A stretch of DNA of 23,365 nucleotides, taken from the IMG/VR virus record IMGVR_UViG_3300005581_000140, positions 1 to 23,365 of that record; one strand, given 5' to 3'. This document shows positions 7,754 through 17,009 of the stretch, piece after piece. Made by a program: the position numbers and the translations under genes. Position 1 is the stretch's first letter. Each line of letters starts with the position of its first letter. The notes under the pieces are model-generated. The model searched no databases. It saw only the letters and a program-made list of their open reading frames with translations, and was not told the origin of the DNA. Source of the DNA: a virus.

Positions 7754-8725
7754 ATGCGATCAAAGAAGAGTAAAGAACCAAAAAAATATGTAGCCGGAGG
7801 CTTTATTGCCGCTGGTGCTTTAGGGGGGCTCCAGGGATTAATTGGTGCTGGACAATACATAGCTGGTAAGTCTGCCGCTAGCCGAATCAAAGAGGCCTCA
7901 ACAGCTAGTCCATCTGAGTATGCGGAGATGCTAAAGCAGGCTCGCAATGCAGAGCTAGAGCAAAAGCGTCTTGAGGAACTTAACCGCTCTATAGCCACAG
8001 GAATCGCTGCCGCCCAAGGGGCTGGCGGTCGTGCTGTTATCGGGGCGTTACCGGGTATGGTTCGCGCATCAGATGCTGGTGCCTTAGATATCTTAGGTCA
8101 GCGTCAGGCTCAGACTATGCAGGCCCTTGGCTTTGCAGCAAAGGGAGCAGAGAATAAGATTGAACGTGATATGTATCGTGAGATGATGGAGCGTCAAGCT
8201 GCTCAGGCCGCCATTGAGGGCGGCCTCCAGAACATCTCTGGAGGTCTTGGACAGATTGGCTCTGCTGCTGTCTATGGGCAGATGGAGAAAAACAAGATGG
8301 GTAAAGACTTTGGAGGAGTGGAAGCGGCAAGTGTGCAACCTAAAGGACTTGCTAGTGTACTTCCAGAAAAACCAGGAGCAGGTAGGATTGGAAGATCTGA
8401 AGCTCCTATTGCACTTCCTGACTTAGGCATTAAAAAACCAGGACCTGGAAATATTATGCGAGCATTACCACCATTTACGCTTCCAAATGAATTAGAGGAA
8501 TCACTTAGGGGCATAAGCAGGACCTCCTTCTTAAAAGAAGGCGGTATGGTCACAGGCGGTAAGTTTGACCACAAGACCAACCCAATTGACATCGTAAAGA
8601 AAGGTCAGAAGATTGGCGAGATGACGGGCGGAGAGGTTATCCTCAACCCAGCCCAACAGCAAAAGCTCAGCAAAGAAAGTGCTTACTTCCGTCAGCTGTT
8701 AAAGAAATTCAATAAGCAAAAATAA
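7754..8725 (+). CDS. Putative internal/ejected virion protein, 323 aa
   Basis: After a basic start (MRSKKSKEPKK) comes a Gly/Ala-rich hydrophobic stretch, residues 13-38 (VAGGFIAAGALGGLQGLIGA), that could enter a membrane. Charged helices rich in Gln, Glu, Arg and Ala follow, about residues 50-180. A Pro/Gly-rich low-complexity part is next, and the C-terminal motif is EMTGGEVILNPAQQQKLS. A TGGEV.LNP block near the C-terminus recurs in unassigned virion proteins of phages. Together with its place between the nozzle and the polyvalent giant, this suggests a protein packed in the head and delivered with DNA, as T7 internal core proteins are. No enzyme motif is visible. The stop and the next ATG overlap by one base (TAATG), so translation is coupled. 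Confidence 0.72.
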   Translation: MRSKKSKEPKKYVAGGFIAAGALGGLQGLIGAGQYIAGKSAASRIKEASTASPSEYAEMLKQARNAELEQKRLEELNRSIATGIAAAQGAGGRAVIGALPGMVRASDAGALDILGQRQAQTMQALGFAAKGAENKIERDMYREMMERQAAQAAIEGGLQNISGGLGQIGSAAVYGQMEKNKMGKDFGGVEAASVQPKGLASVLPEKPGAGRIGRSEAPIALPDLGIKKPGPGNIMRALPPFTLPNELEESLRGISRTSFLKEGGMVTGGKFDHKTNPIDIVKKGQKIGEMTGGEVILNPAQQQKLSKESAYFRQLLKKFNKQK

Positions 8726-10173
8726 TGGCTAAACTTATCCCGAGTGGCGTAATTAATCTGCCAAACTTTGCGGAGCTTCAGTACAAGCTCAATGAGCGTG
8801 AACGCGAAAAGCAGCTTCAGTTTGACGATTGGTCCTCTCAGTTCACGAAGAAGTCAGGAACATATCTTGATGGAGACAGAGAGGCTGTTCAGACAGCCTA
8901 TGGTGCGGTAGAGAACTCACTTAAAGAACTTGCTCGTGACCCAGACAATATAGATCTACGACGTAAGGTCCGTGAGGCTAATGCTGGGTATAATGAGATA
9001 GCAGGAACAGCTCAGTTTATTGCTGACAACTACCGACAGCAGTGGTCTGCATACAATACCAATCCAGACCAGTTTGACTTGGGCGGGAAAAACGCTATTG
9101 AATTATTTGATTCCGAGCGCACCACTAAGCGTGATGCTAATCAGATTATGTCGTTAGCTTCAAACCCGTTTACCCTACTGCCTCGCTACAAGTACGATAT
9201 GCAGAGCCCTAATCAAATTGCTGATGAAATGGTTGCAACATTTGAACGCAATAAGAATGATTATATCAATCGTGATGGAACCATTGACCAAGCAAAAGCC
9301 GGGAAATGGGCATCAGAATATCTTCTTGCTAGAAACATTGATCCAGCACAGTTAAAAAATGCTGTTGTATTTGAGGGTGTGTCTCAGGGCAAGATAGGAC
9401 GTAACGGTCAAATCACAAGCCGAGCTGACTTAGACATCATTGATTCAGAAGGGTTTGCTACACTAAAAGATGGATTGGTTATAGACTATAACAACAAAGC
9501 TATTAATGCTTTCTTAAAGAAAATTCCTGAGCGTGGAATTTCAGCTTACGATAAGGCTGTAAATGATCAGAAGATTGCACTTGAGTACGCTAAGCTTAAC
9601 CAAAATGCAACTGAAAATCAGCGTAAAAATAAGTATTTCGGAATTGATCCAGCTCCATATACTCAAAAGGTTGGGGACAAAGAAATCGGTAGTGGATTTA
9701 TGGTGCCAATTGACTTTGCACCAGTTGCCTCTGCGGGAGGCAAGATTGTTCGCTTTGGCAAAATTAACGGCTCCCCATATGTAATTGAGATAGTCAATGA
9801 AAAGAAAATGGTCCAAAGCGCTGAAGGCTTACCTATTCAGATTGACGTCCCTAGAGAAAAGGGCAGGGTCGCAAAGGAAAGCGACCTATCACTACTAAGA
9901 AAGGCAACAGATGGTCTTTCTGACGAGTACTTTAAGATTCTTCCATCATCGCAACGCACTGGACGTAGTACAACTCAATCTGCAGCGTCTGGACAGTTTG
10001 ATGTAACTGGGGCAATGGAGTCACTTGGGATAACAGAAGAACAGGCACCACAGGATGGAGAAGTATGGTCATCAGAGATGTTTGGGGCCGACTTATTTAG
10101 CCCAACTACACAAGGAAAGACTAGATATGGTGAGCCAATAACATACCAGAGGTTCCCATATTTTCCTGAGTAG
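8725..10173 (+). CDS. Putative internal virion/cargo protein, 482 aa
   Basis: Not recognised as a named family. The N-terminus (LPNFAELQYKLNEREREKQL) is strongly helical and charged, as is most of the first 280 residues. The middle contains a small beta-rich part near GSGFMVPIDFAPVAS and GKIVRFGKINGSPYVIEIVN (about residues 323-357). The C-terminal 80 residues are polar and look flexible (SSQRTGRSTTQSAASGQ). No catalytic motif, signal peptide or membrane segment is seen. It is coupled to the preceding gene by a one-base overlap and is followed by a promoter and the polyvalent giant, so it most likely belongs to the ejected or cargo protein group. An assembly role cannot be excluded. Confidence 0.7.
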   Translation: MAKLIPSGVINLPNFAELQYKLNEREREKQLQFDDWSSQFTKKSGTYLDGDREAVQTAYGAVENSLKELARDPDNIDLRRKVREANAGYNEIAGTAQFIADNYRQQWSAYNTNPDQFDLGGKNAIELFDSERTTKRDANQIMSLASNPFTLLPRYKYDMQSPNQIADEMVATFERNKNDYINRDGTIDQAKAGKWASEYLLARNIDPAQLKNAVVFEGVSQGKIGRNGQITSRADLDIIDSEGFATLKDGLVIDYNNKAINAFLKKIPERGISAYDKAVNDQKIALEYAKLNQNATENQRKNKYFGIDPAPYTQKVGDKEIGSGFMVPIDFAPVASAGGKIVRFGKINGSPYVIEIVNEKKMVQSAEGLPIQIDVPREKGRVAKESDLSLLRKATDGLSDEYFKILPSSQRTGRSTTQSAASGQFDVTGAMESLGITEEQAPQDGEVWSSEMFGADLFSPTTQGKTRYGEPITYQRFPYFPE

Positions 10174-10179
10174 CATTTA

Positions 10180-10188
10180 GTATCTTTG
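10180..10188 (+). promoter_or_regulatory. Bacteroidetes-type promoter GTATCTTTG, leaderless geometry
   Basis: TATCTTTG (10181-10188) lies 5 nt before the ATG at 10194. The 11-base core TAGTATCTTTG is identical to that on the minus strand before rusA at the far end of the window. The predicted start, 10191-10192, leaves 2-3 nt before the ATG. Confidence 0.64.
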
Positions 10189-10193
10189 TCATA

Positions 10194-13100
10194 ATGAATG
10201 AAGAGCTACAATCTTTAATCGATCGCGCAATAGCTGCTGGTCGTAGTCCCGGGCAAATTATTTCAGCCTTAAAGCAGAATGGTCTTGATGATGGCGGAAT
10301 AATGTCCGCAGATTCCTATATTAAAAAAAAAAGTCCAAGCGATTTAGGGGAGTCAAGTTCTCCATTGGATCTGCGACCATCTGTATCGGAATCATTAGGT
10401 AGCGAGCGAGTACAGATAGGCTTTGATGATGCTGCTATACAGCAGAAGAAAAAGGCTATCTCTGACGCTGCAGCGGCTCAGGTATACACTGCTGTTGCTA
10501 AGACTGGTGGTGACCTAAACAAGATTCAAAACAAGCAGGATTTTGCAGATGCCTACACCACGTATCGTTCTATGTCGGACGATCCTATGGTATCGTCGCT
10601 CCCTCAGAATCCAGTAGCTCAGAACGGTCAGATTGATTTTGCTGTTGTTCCTGCGCTAAAGAAGGGTGCTACTGAATACATCAACGACTTAATCAAGCAA
10701 GAAGAAGCTCGCAAAGCAAAACTTGGAGATAAATTTACAGTTATAGGGCTAAGTGAAGCAGCTGCGGGTACAAGCGCTCTTATTGGTGGTGTCTTGAAGT
10801 TCAATGAAATGATTACTGGAAAGGACAGCGAGCTTGCTGATTTCTTCCTAGATGATGCAGCAACCAGAAGTCGTGATGCCCTTATTGACTATGGACTTAC
10901 TGAAGAAGACATTAGTAAGGGTCTTATCGGAAATATGTCAGAAGGCAATATCGGAACTGGTTTAGCAATATTTGGTTCTACCTTGGTTCAGCAGGTCCCA
11001 CAGCTTGCTGCTGTCGCTCTGACTGGAGGTGCTGGACTTCCACTTCTTGCTGCATCTGCAGCTGGTGGTGGATACGCTTCGCTTGAAGATCGCTCCGATC
11101 TCAGCGAAGGGGAGAAAGTGCTTTATGGTATTGGTGTAGGAGCTGCTGAATATTTAGCAGAACGGCTATTCCTAGGTGACATAAACGCAATCCGAAAGGC
11201 CCTTGGTAAAGAAGGTATAGAAGGCCTCACTAAAAAAGAGCTGGGCGATATGATGTTTGGCGCACTACCGAAAGGAGTGCGTGGAGTAATGGAAGAAGGA
11301 ACAGAAGAACTTCTTACCAGTGTAGCTCAGCAGACTCTCGGAAAGATTATTGCGGGAGAGGAGTTCAACCCTATTGAGATCGCAGAAAGTGCAATCTATG
11401 GCGGAACTATGGGCGGAGGCGTATACTTACTTAGTCGCGGTAGTGGTGCTATTGTAGATCCAGAGAATGAAGCTAAGATGCGTGGGCTAAAAGATATCCT
11501 TAAACGCACCAAACAAGCTGAGGAACAGCCAGATATTACTGAAGCCGAGAAGGAAGCACTTCGTAGAAAAACTCAAGAAACTCAAGAGGCTATTAATGCA
11601 CTAAAAGTAAAAGACGATGAGCTTGTAGCTCGTATGAGCGAAGAAGATCGTGGAACCCTAAAGGATATCCAGACTCAGATTAAGTCAAATATGCGCGATA
11701 TTCGCTCGGCTAAAACTGAGGAAGGACAAGAGCAATTAAGAAGTGAGCTAAGAAAAAATCTAGATAAACTAACCGAACTAAGAAAAAGCTATGATCGTCA
11801 AGAAGAAGCAGGGATACCAAGTCCTATCGTCGAAGGGGAAGCCCCTATCGAAGCCCAACCTATCGAAGGAGCAAGCCAAGAAACGCCTGAAGCAGGTGGA
11901 GTTCTTCAAGTACCTATCGAAGAAGCGGTAAAAAAATTATCAGAAGTAACCGCTGACGACATACTTTCATCTATAGAGTCTCAAGAAATCTATGATAAAA
12001 AATTAGATGATGCTATACGCTTAACCTTTGACTCAATTAGAACACTTGATGACATTAAGTTTTTATCAGAAAGATTGCCAAATTATGGCAAAAGAGTTAA
12101 GGGTCTAGAAAAAGAAGGCTCCTTTTACCCACCCCGCACTATTAAGGACTTATCGCTATTAAATGAAAGTGAGTCTAATGAAATTGATTCAATTGATGCA
12201 AAAATCAATGAAGGTTTAATAGAATTATCTAAAATACTTAACGAACCGCGTTCACCGGAAACATATGGGGATGGCAAGAGGCTGGTTAACGAATTAAATA
12301 ATTTATCTGGAAGGATAGACTCAATAGTGAAGTCTGTCAACGATAGGTATAACGAAATTTCTGGGGATTTATATAAATTTGATATCGTTAGGTATCAGAT
12401 GTCTGAAGAAGACGCAAAAGAGTATACTGCTCTAAATGAAAGGCTTAGTGAGGTAAATAAATATCGAGAAGCCAAACAAATTAAGGCAAACCTAAGTAGG
12501 AATAAAGCCTTTAAGGCTCAAGCGGAAGAAAGTCAGCGTTTAGGCGTTGCCTTTAGGCAGACGCCTGAGCAGGTGCAAGAGACTATAGATATCTTAAATG
12601 CCAAGTTGGAAGCTTTAGGAGATGTTGTTGAGATTCCAGAGGGCTCTGGTCCAATAGAACTTAGAATCAAGGACAGCATAAAAGATATACTTTCAAAGTA
12701 TAAGACTGAAGAAGGGGTTCAAGAAGTAACACTAACAGCTATTGAAGAGGCTCCAGTAGGAGTCACTGAAGAAGTAAAGACGTCTCAGCCAGAACCAAAT
12801 AAACTATTTGAAGAAGAAAAAAAACGACTACAGACAGAGATAATTCGTTTGCAAGAAATACAAGTAGATGAAATTTCTCGTGCACGGCAAGCCATAAGGG
12901 ATGTACAAGGAACTGATAAATTAGCAAAAATTGATGGAACTGTTGTTAATGAGGGGACAATTGAACGAATTTATGACTATTATGATCCCCTTATAGCGAA
13001 TCTAGAAAAGGAACTTAGGGACTTATTAAAATCATCTAAACCTGCAGAAGAGACAAAGGTATCTCCAGTTGCTGAGCCAGTTGCTGAGGTTGTAACTCCT

Positions 13101-16100
13101 ATTGCCGAACCAACTGCTGAGGTCGAAGCGACCACAGCGCCAGTTGCTGTTCCCGAGGCAGAACCCGCTAAAGAGGCACCATCTGCTGTTTCCACTAACT
13201 CAAGTGGTGATGCATTTATTTCTCAGCAAAACTTTAGAACTTCATATCCCAATTTGTTTTCTTTCTTAAATACTGGAGAGATATTCCGGAGAGAACGAGG
13301 TGCATCCGATACTAGAAACAAATACCTAAAAGAAAATCAGGGTACTACTAATCAAATATTACGCTTGCAAAACGTAGGGATATTTGATGCCAAGGATATA
13401 TTGGTGATGATGTCATCATATACACCAAGAACAAAGGCTGATATAGATAGATTTAATCAGGCCTATCTTGAGACTGAACAATTGCTTGCGGATATGCAAA
13501 AGGCTCAGAAGAATGATACGATATATAAAACTAAAGCTCAAGTTATAGCCGTAATAAACCGACAGCAGTCATTAAGCCAAAAGCAAAAGGACGTTCTTAC
13601 TTCTGTAATAAATACAGTAAAAGCCGATAAAGTTTTTAACATAAACTTTATGGGAAACAGGGATTTTTATGCTTTTGCCACAAACTTATTAAAAGCAAAT
13701 CACGGAAGTACGTTCATACACGAAATAGGTCACTGGGGATATTTTAACTTGTTGAGCCCACAAGATCGTATTGACTATATGAACTATATGTCAGAAAAAT
13801 TCCTTAATAGAGAACTAACTGGCTTGGTATATCCAGCTGCAGTTGGCGTTAGTAGTACTGGCGGCACAAATGCAAAAGACAGTTACCAAGAGTACTTTGC
13901 TAATCAATTTGATCAATGGTTTACTAACGAGGTTGGGGCCGAAGGAGTATTGCTTGATATCTACAATACTCTTAAAAGTATTGTAGACAATCTAATCAAC
14001 CTGTTTAAAGAGAAGGGATACAATCCCGATCTAGTACGATACTTTGACAAGATTGCTGATACCACTAAATATGGTATGGACAAGGCTCAAATCGAAAAGA
14101 TTGACAGCCAGTTAAACGAAGACTTAAATGTCGGAGATAATTCTGTTGGTAATCCGGGAAGGTTATCTGAAAGTATTTATGATCAAGAAGATGAAAGCGA
14201 ACTAGATATACGTCAGGAAACTATGAAGGACAGAGCCAAGAAATCTTGGCGGTCTATGTGGTGGAGTGACGAGCAGAAGAAAATCCGAACCTTCAAGGAA
14301 AGTCTTAGTTCTATGTTGAGCCGAGAGGGTATGAAGATTCAAGAGTTTGCTGTTGGGTTAAACCGCATCTTGAAGAACGCAGACCAGTCAACCATTGATC
14401 TTGTATCAAAGGTTATGGATGGATCTATTGAGCCAGATCAAAAGGTTGAGCTAACTCAAAAGAAAGACGGAGAGCTAATCTTTGGATTGAGCAATGCAAT
14501 GCGTGAATACATTGATTCGCTTAGTGAAGACATCATATTTGACCCTGCATTTAGCAAGCTGTCTGATGATTTACAAGATACTATCATTAAGAACTTAGGA
14601 ACCTATCTTCGTGGTACGTACCGCTTCTGGAAGGATAAGCGTTTCTTCCCGGGTGAAGAGACAATCAAAGCTGCAATCGAGGAAGTGTACAATACAATGT
14701 ACAACGAGAAGTTTTTGGAGCTCGAGCAATTGTTTGACGTAGATGGCTTAGAGAGCAACATTGCGAAACTAGAAGACCAATACGAGCAGCTTCGTGAGGA
14801 TATCATCGAACAAGAGCGTAAGCTTCCAGCTGGAGAAAAGACAGTTGAGATTAAAGCAATGATTGCTAACCTTGACGCTTTAGGTAAAGAACTTAATGAG
14901 GCGCGTAAGCTTGTTGTTGAGCAGAAAAAGGTAATGAAGGAGCTTCTCAAAACGGATGAGATGACTCCAGAAAACATACGTGCATTCAAAGCTCTAAAGA
15001 ACAGCTATATTGATAGCCAACTTGAGTTCTTAGCACCAGCGATTAAGTCAGAAGCTAAAGACTTTGTTAAGGCTTATCTCGAAGAGGCAAAGAAGATTCG
15101 CGAACGTGATGACTTCAAAGGTCTTGGTATGATTAGCCCATCATCTATCAAGATTCCAAACAAGCAATTCAGTCAGCGTAAGAACTTACCAGAGACAATC
15201 AAGGCCCTACTTGGGGAGGAGAAGGATCCAATCATTAGGTTTGTCGACAGCGCACTTTCGCTCAGCAACATCAAGTACAAGGGCGATATGATCTACAAGA
15301 TTGCATCCCAGTTTAACGGGACTGACTTTGTTAAAAATAATGCCACTCGTGCTGAGATGGCATCTGGAGAATATCGAATTGTAACTGACAAGTTTTCTCC
15401 GCTAAACGGTAAGTACGTACACAAGGATGTATTTGAGGCCATTACTGACCCACAGCTATATTCTGCTGAAACCGCTTGGTTCCAGACATACCTAAACATA
15501 TTGCTATTGGCTCGTAAGTCGAAAGTTATTTATAACTTACCGACTTGGCGTAAGAACCTTACTGGAGGTTGGTACACTATGATGGCGAATGGCGTGATCA
15601 ATCCATCGTTCTTTAGCGATATGCGTCGCAGGACTGAACTTCTTTTTGATAAGCGAACCGACCCGGAGACGGAAGCTCTGTTGGATCTTATGGCTCAATA
15701 TGGACTACTTGGTCAGGGCGTAGACGCTAATCTTATTGGTGCTGTTAATGTAATGTACACCCGTCCATCTACAGGTAGTGATATGGAGTACTTAAGTACT
15801 TTAGAGAAGCTAGTTGAAAAGGGAAAGGGTATTGATAGTTGGCTTGGGGGAAAGTACGCATCTGTGGATGACTACACTAAGCTTGTGGTGTTCCGTTCAG
15901 AAATTGAAAGCTTTGCAGTTAAGTTGTTTGACAAGAAATACAGCGACCTTAGCGATTCTCAAAAGGAAACTGTTCACGAACAAGCAGCAGAGCGAGTAAA
16001 GCAATCTACTCCTACGTTCTCTCGTCTTCCGCCATTCTATTACAAGTTGGCACAAATGCCACTTGGTGACTTCTTGTCGTTTGAATTTGAAGCCTTCCGT

Positions 16101-17009
16101 AGCTTCACCGCAAACTTCGCCAATGGATATAAGGATATCCAGAAGGCTATTCAGGACAAGACTTTGTCTACAACTCAGAAGGCTGCATATATGAAGGCTG
16201 GTGTTGCTCGACTTATGGGTACTGCAGCTGTATTCGGTGCTCGTGCCGCTGTTCCAGCTATACTTGCTGGTCTTGCACTTGGAGATGACGATGATCTAGA
16301 AGAGGATTTAAAAGCACTGCGCCCAAACTGGATGGAAGGACATAGTATTGTACCAACAAACATCACTAAAGATGGTATGGCTACAGTGTATGACTACTCG
16401 ATGGAAGATCCGTATGGAACAATCTTCGACGTAGCTACTGATCCGTTATCCTTTCCATCGCATATGATTAGTATGTTGAACCCGAATATGGCAATTACGT
16501 TCCTATTCAATCTTCAAGATTCTAAGGACGTATATGGAAAGGATATTGTAAACAGCTACGATAGCCCATTTACGAAAGCATACAAGTATGGTGGTTACAC
16601 TCTCAAATCATTGATAGTGCCTCCTTTCGCGTCGTCAGCACTTCGTGATGAACTTCGCACATATGAGTTAGAAGCTGAAAAGTATAGTCCTTTAGATATG
16701 GTTGGGCGTGTTGCTTCACGTGCAGTCATCCGCGACTACAAATATGACGTTGCTTCTCAACTTTATTACTTCGGTCAAGAGTTTGCCACTAAAAAAGAAC
16801 AATACAGTGATCTTTCTGGAATAGCTAGAGGCAATCGTTTAGCTCAGCTTGATGAGGTGCGAAATATGTACAAAGGTTTGATTAACATTGCCATTAAGAA
16901 GGGCAATACGAAATTAATCTTTGACGCAAATAAGAATATTAAACGCCAGTTTAAGCCATTTGAAGAAGCATACATTTTATACGGATACGAAATACCAGAG
17001 AAAAAATGA
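10194..17009 (+). CDS. Polyvalent ejected virion protein with zinc metallopeptidase, 2271 aa
   Basis: Parts seen in order: a short N-terminal helical motif (ELQSLIDRAIAAGRSPGQII); Gly/Ala-rich hydrophobic segments at about 254-297 and near 395-412; charged coiled-coil-like helices at about 420-540; a PIE-repeat linker at about 543-580; more helices; a Pro/Ala/Glu linker at about 950-1002. A zincin follows with H1176-E1177-I-G-H1180 as two zinc ligands and catalytic Glu, and E1233 in YQEYFANQF as the likely third ligand. A long helical region ends in a hydrophobic segment (2002-2031) next to GDDDD. The C-terminal third resembles the large polyvalent protein-associated domains of phage proteins injected with DNA; that is recollection. 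The peptidase could mature virion proteins, cut the peptidoglycan or periplasm barrier, or act on host targets. No DxDGD polymerase motif was seen, so it is probably not the crAss-like virion RNA polymerase. It has its own promoter. Confidence 0.82.
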   Translation: MNEELQSLIDRAIAAGRSPGQIISALKQNGLDDGGIMSADSYIKKKSPSDLGESSSPLDLRPSVSESLGSERVQIGFDDAAIQQKKKAISDAAAAQVYTAVAKTGGDLNKIQNKQDFADAYTTYRSMSDDPMVSSLPQNPVAQNGQIDFAVVPALKKGATEYINDLIKQEEARKAKLGDKFTVIGLSEAAAGTSALIGGVLKFNEMITGKDSELADFFLDDAATRSRDALIDYGLTEEDISKGLIGNMSEGNIGTGLAIFGSTLVQQVPQLAAVALTGGAGLPLLAASAAGGGYASLEDRSDLSEGEKVLYGIGVGAAEYLAERLFLGDINAIRKALGKEGIEGLTKKELGDMMFGALPKGVRGVMEEGTEELLTSVAQQTLGKIIAGEEFNPIEIAESAIYGGTMGGGVYLLSRGSGAIVDPENEAKMRGLKDILKRTKQAEEQPDITEAEKEALRRKTQETQEAINALKVKDDELVARMSEEDRGTLKDIQTQIKSNMRDIRSAKTEEGQEQLRSELRKNLDKLTELRKSYDRQEEAGIPSPIVEGEAPIEAQPIEGASQETPEAGGVLQVPIEEAVKKLSEVTADDILSSIESQEIYDKKLDDAIRLTFDSIRTLDDIKFLSERLPNYGKRVKGLEKEGSFYPPRTIKDLSLLNESESNEIDSIDAKINEGLIELSKILNEPRSPETYGDGKRLVNELNNLSGRIDSIVKSVNDRYNEISGDLYKFDIVRYQMSEEDAKEYTALNERLSEVNKYREAKQIKANLSRNKAFKAQAEESQRLGVAFRQTPEQVQETIDILNAKLEALGDVVEIPEGSGPIELRIKDSIKDILSKYKTEEGVQEVTLTAIEEAPVGVTEEVKTSQPEPNKLFEEEKKRLQTEIIRLQEIQVDEISRARQAIRDVQGTDKLAKIDGTVVNEGTIERIYDYYDPLIANLEKELRDLLKSSKPAEETKVSPVAEPVAEVVTPIAEPTAEVEATTAPVAVPEAEPAKEAPSAVSTNSSGDAFISQQNFRTSYPNLFSFLNTGEIFRRERGASDTRNKYLKENQGTTNQILRLQNVGIFDAKDILVMMSSYTPRTKADIDRFNQAYLETEQLLADMQKAQKNDTIYKTKAQVIAVINRQQSLSQKQKDVLTSVINTVKADKVFNINFMGNRDFYAFATNLLKANHGSTFIHEIGHWGYFNLLSPQDRIDYMNYMSEKFLNRELTGLVYPAAVGVSSTGGTNAKDSYQEYFANQFDQWFTNEVGAEGVLLDIYNTLKSIVDNLINLFKEKGYNPDLVRYFDKIADTTKYGMDKAQIEKIDSQLNEDLNVGDNSVGNPGRLSESIYDQEDESELDIRQETMKDRAKKSWRSMWWSDEQKKIRTFKESLSSMLSREGMKIQEFAVGLNRILKNADQSTIDLVSKVMDGSIEPDQKVELTQKKDGELIFGLSNAMREYIDSLSEDIIFDPAFSKLSDDLQDTIIKNLGTYLRGTYRFWKDKRFFPGEETIKAAIEEVYNTMYNEKFLELEQLFDVDGLESNIAKLEDQYEQLREDIIEQERKLPAGEKTVEIKAMIANLDALGKELNEARKLVVEQKKVMKELLKTDEMTPENIRAFKALKNSYIDSQLEFLAPAIKSEAKDFVKAYLEEAKKIRERDDFKGLGMISPSSIKIPNKQFSQRKNLPETIKALLGEEKDPIIRFVDSALSLSNIKYKGDMIYKIASQFNGTDFVKNNATRAEMASGEYRIVTDKFSPLNGKYVHKDVFEAITDPQLYSAETAWFQTYLNILLLARKSKVIYNLPTWRKNLTGGWYTMMANGVINPSFFSDMRRRTELLFDKRTDPETEALLDLMAQYGLLGQGVDANLIGAVNVMYTRPSTGSDMEYLSTLEKLVEKGKGIDSWLGGKYASVDDYTKLVVFRSEIESFAVKLFDKKYSDLSDSQKETVHEQAAERVKQSTPTFSRLPPFYYKLAQMPLGDFLSFEFEAFRSFTANFANGYKDIQKAIQDKTLSTTQKAAYMKAGVARLMGTAAVFGARAAVPAILAGLALGDDDDLEEDLKALRPNWMEGHSIVPTNITKDGMATVYDYSMEDPYGTIFDVATDPLSFPSHMISMLNPNMAITFLFNLQDSKDVYGKDIVNSYDSPFTKAYKYGGYTLKSLIVPPFASSALRDELRTYELEAEKYSPLDMVGRVASRAVIRDYKYDVASQLYYFGQEFATKKEQYSDLSGIARGNRLAQLDEVRNMYKGLINIAIKKGNTKLIFDANKNIKRQFKPFEEAYILYGYEIPEKK

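Noticed and set aside
13045-13200. Repetitive Pro/Ala/Glu/Val stretch as a possible tandem-repeat or CRISPR-like array.
   Set aside because: It is in frame with the polyvalent gene, the units are irregular, and it reads as a low-complexity protein linker.
14603-14989. Minus-strand frame of 128 codons inside the polyvalent gene.
   Set aside because: Ser/Leu-rich shadow opposite a charged helical region; no promoter or partner gene on that strand there.
10194-17009. Possibility that the giant protein is a crAss-like virion RNA polymerase.
   Set aside because: No DxDGD-type catalytic motif was seen; the only Asp-rich run (GDDDD near residue 2034) follows a hydrophobic segment and does not fit.
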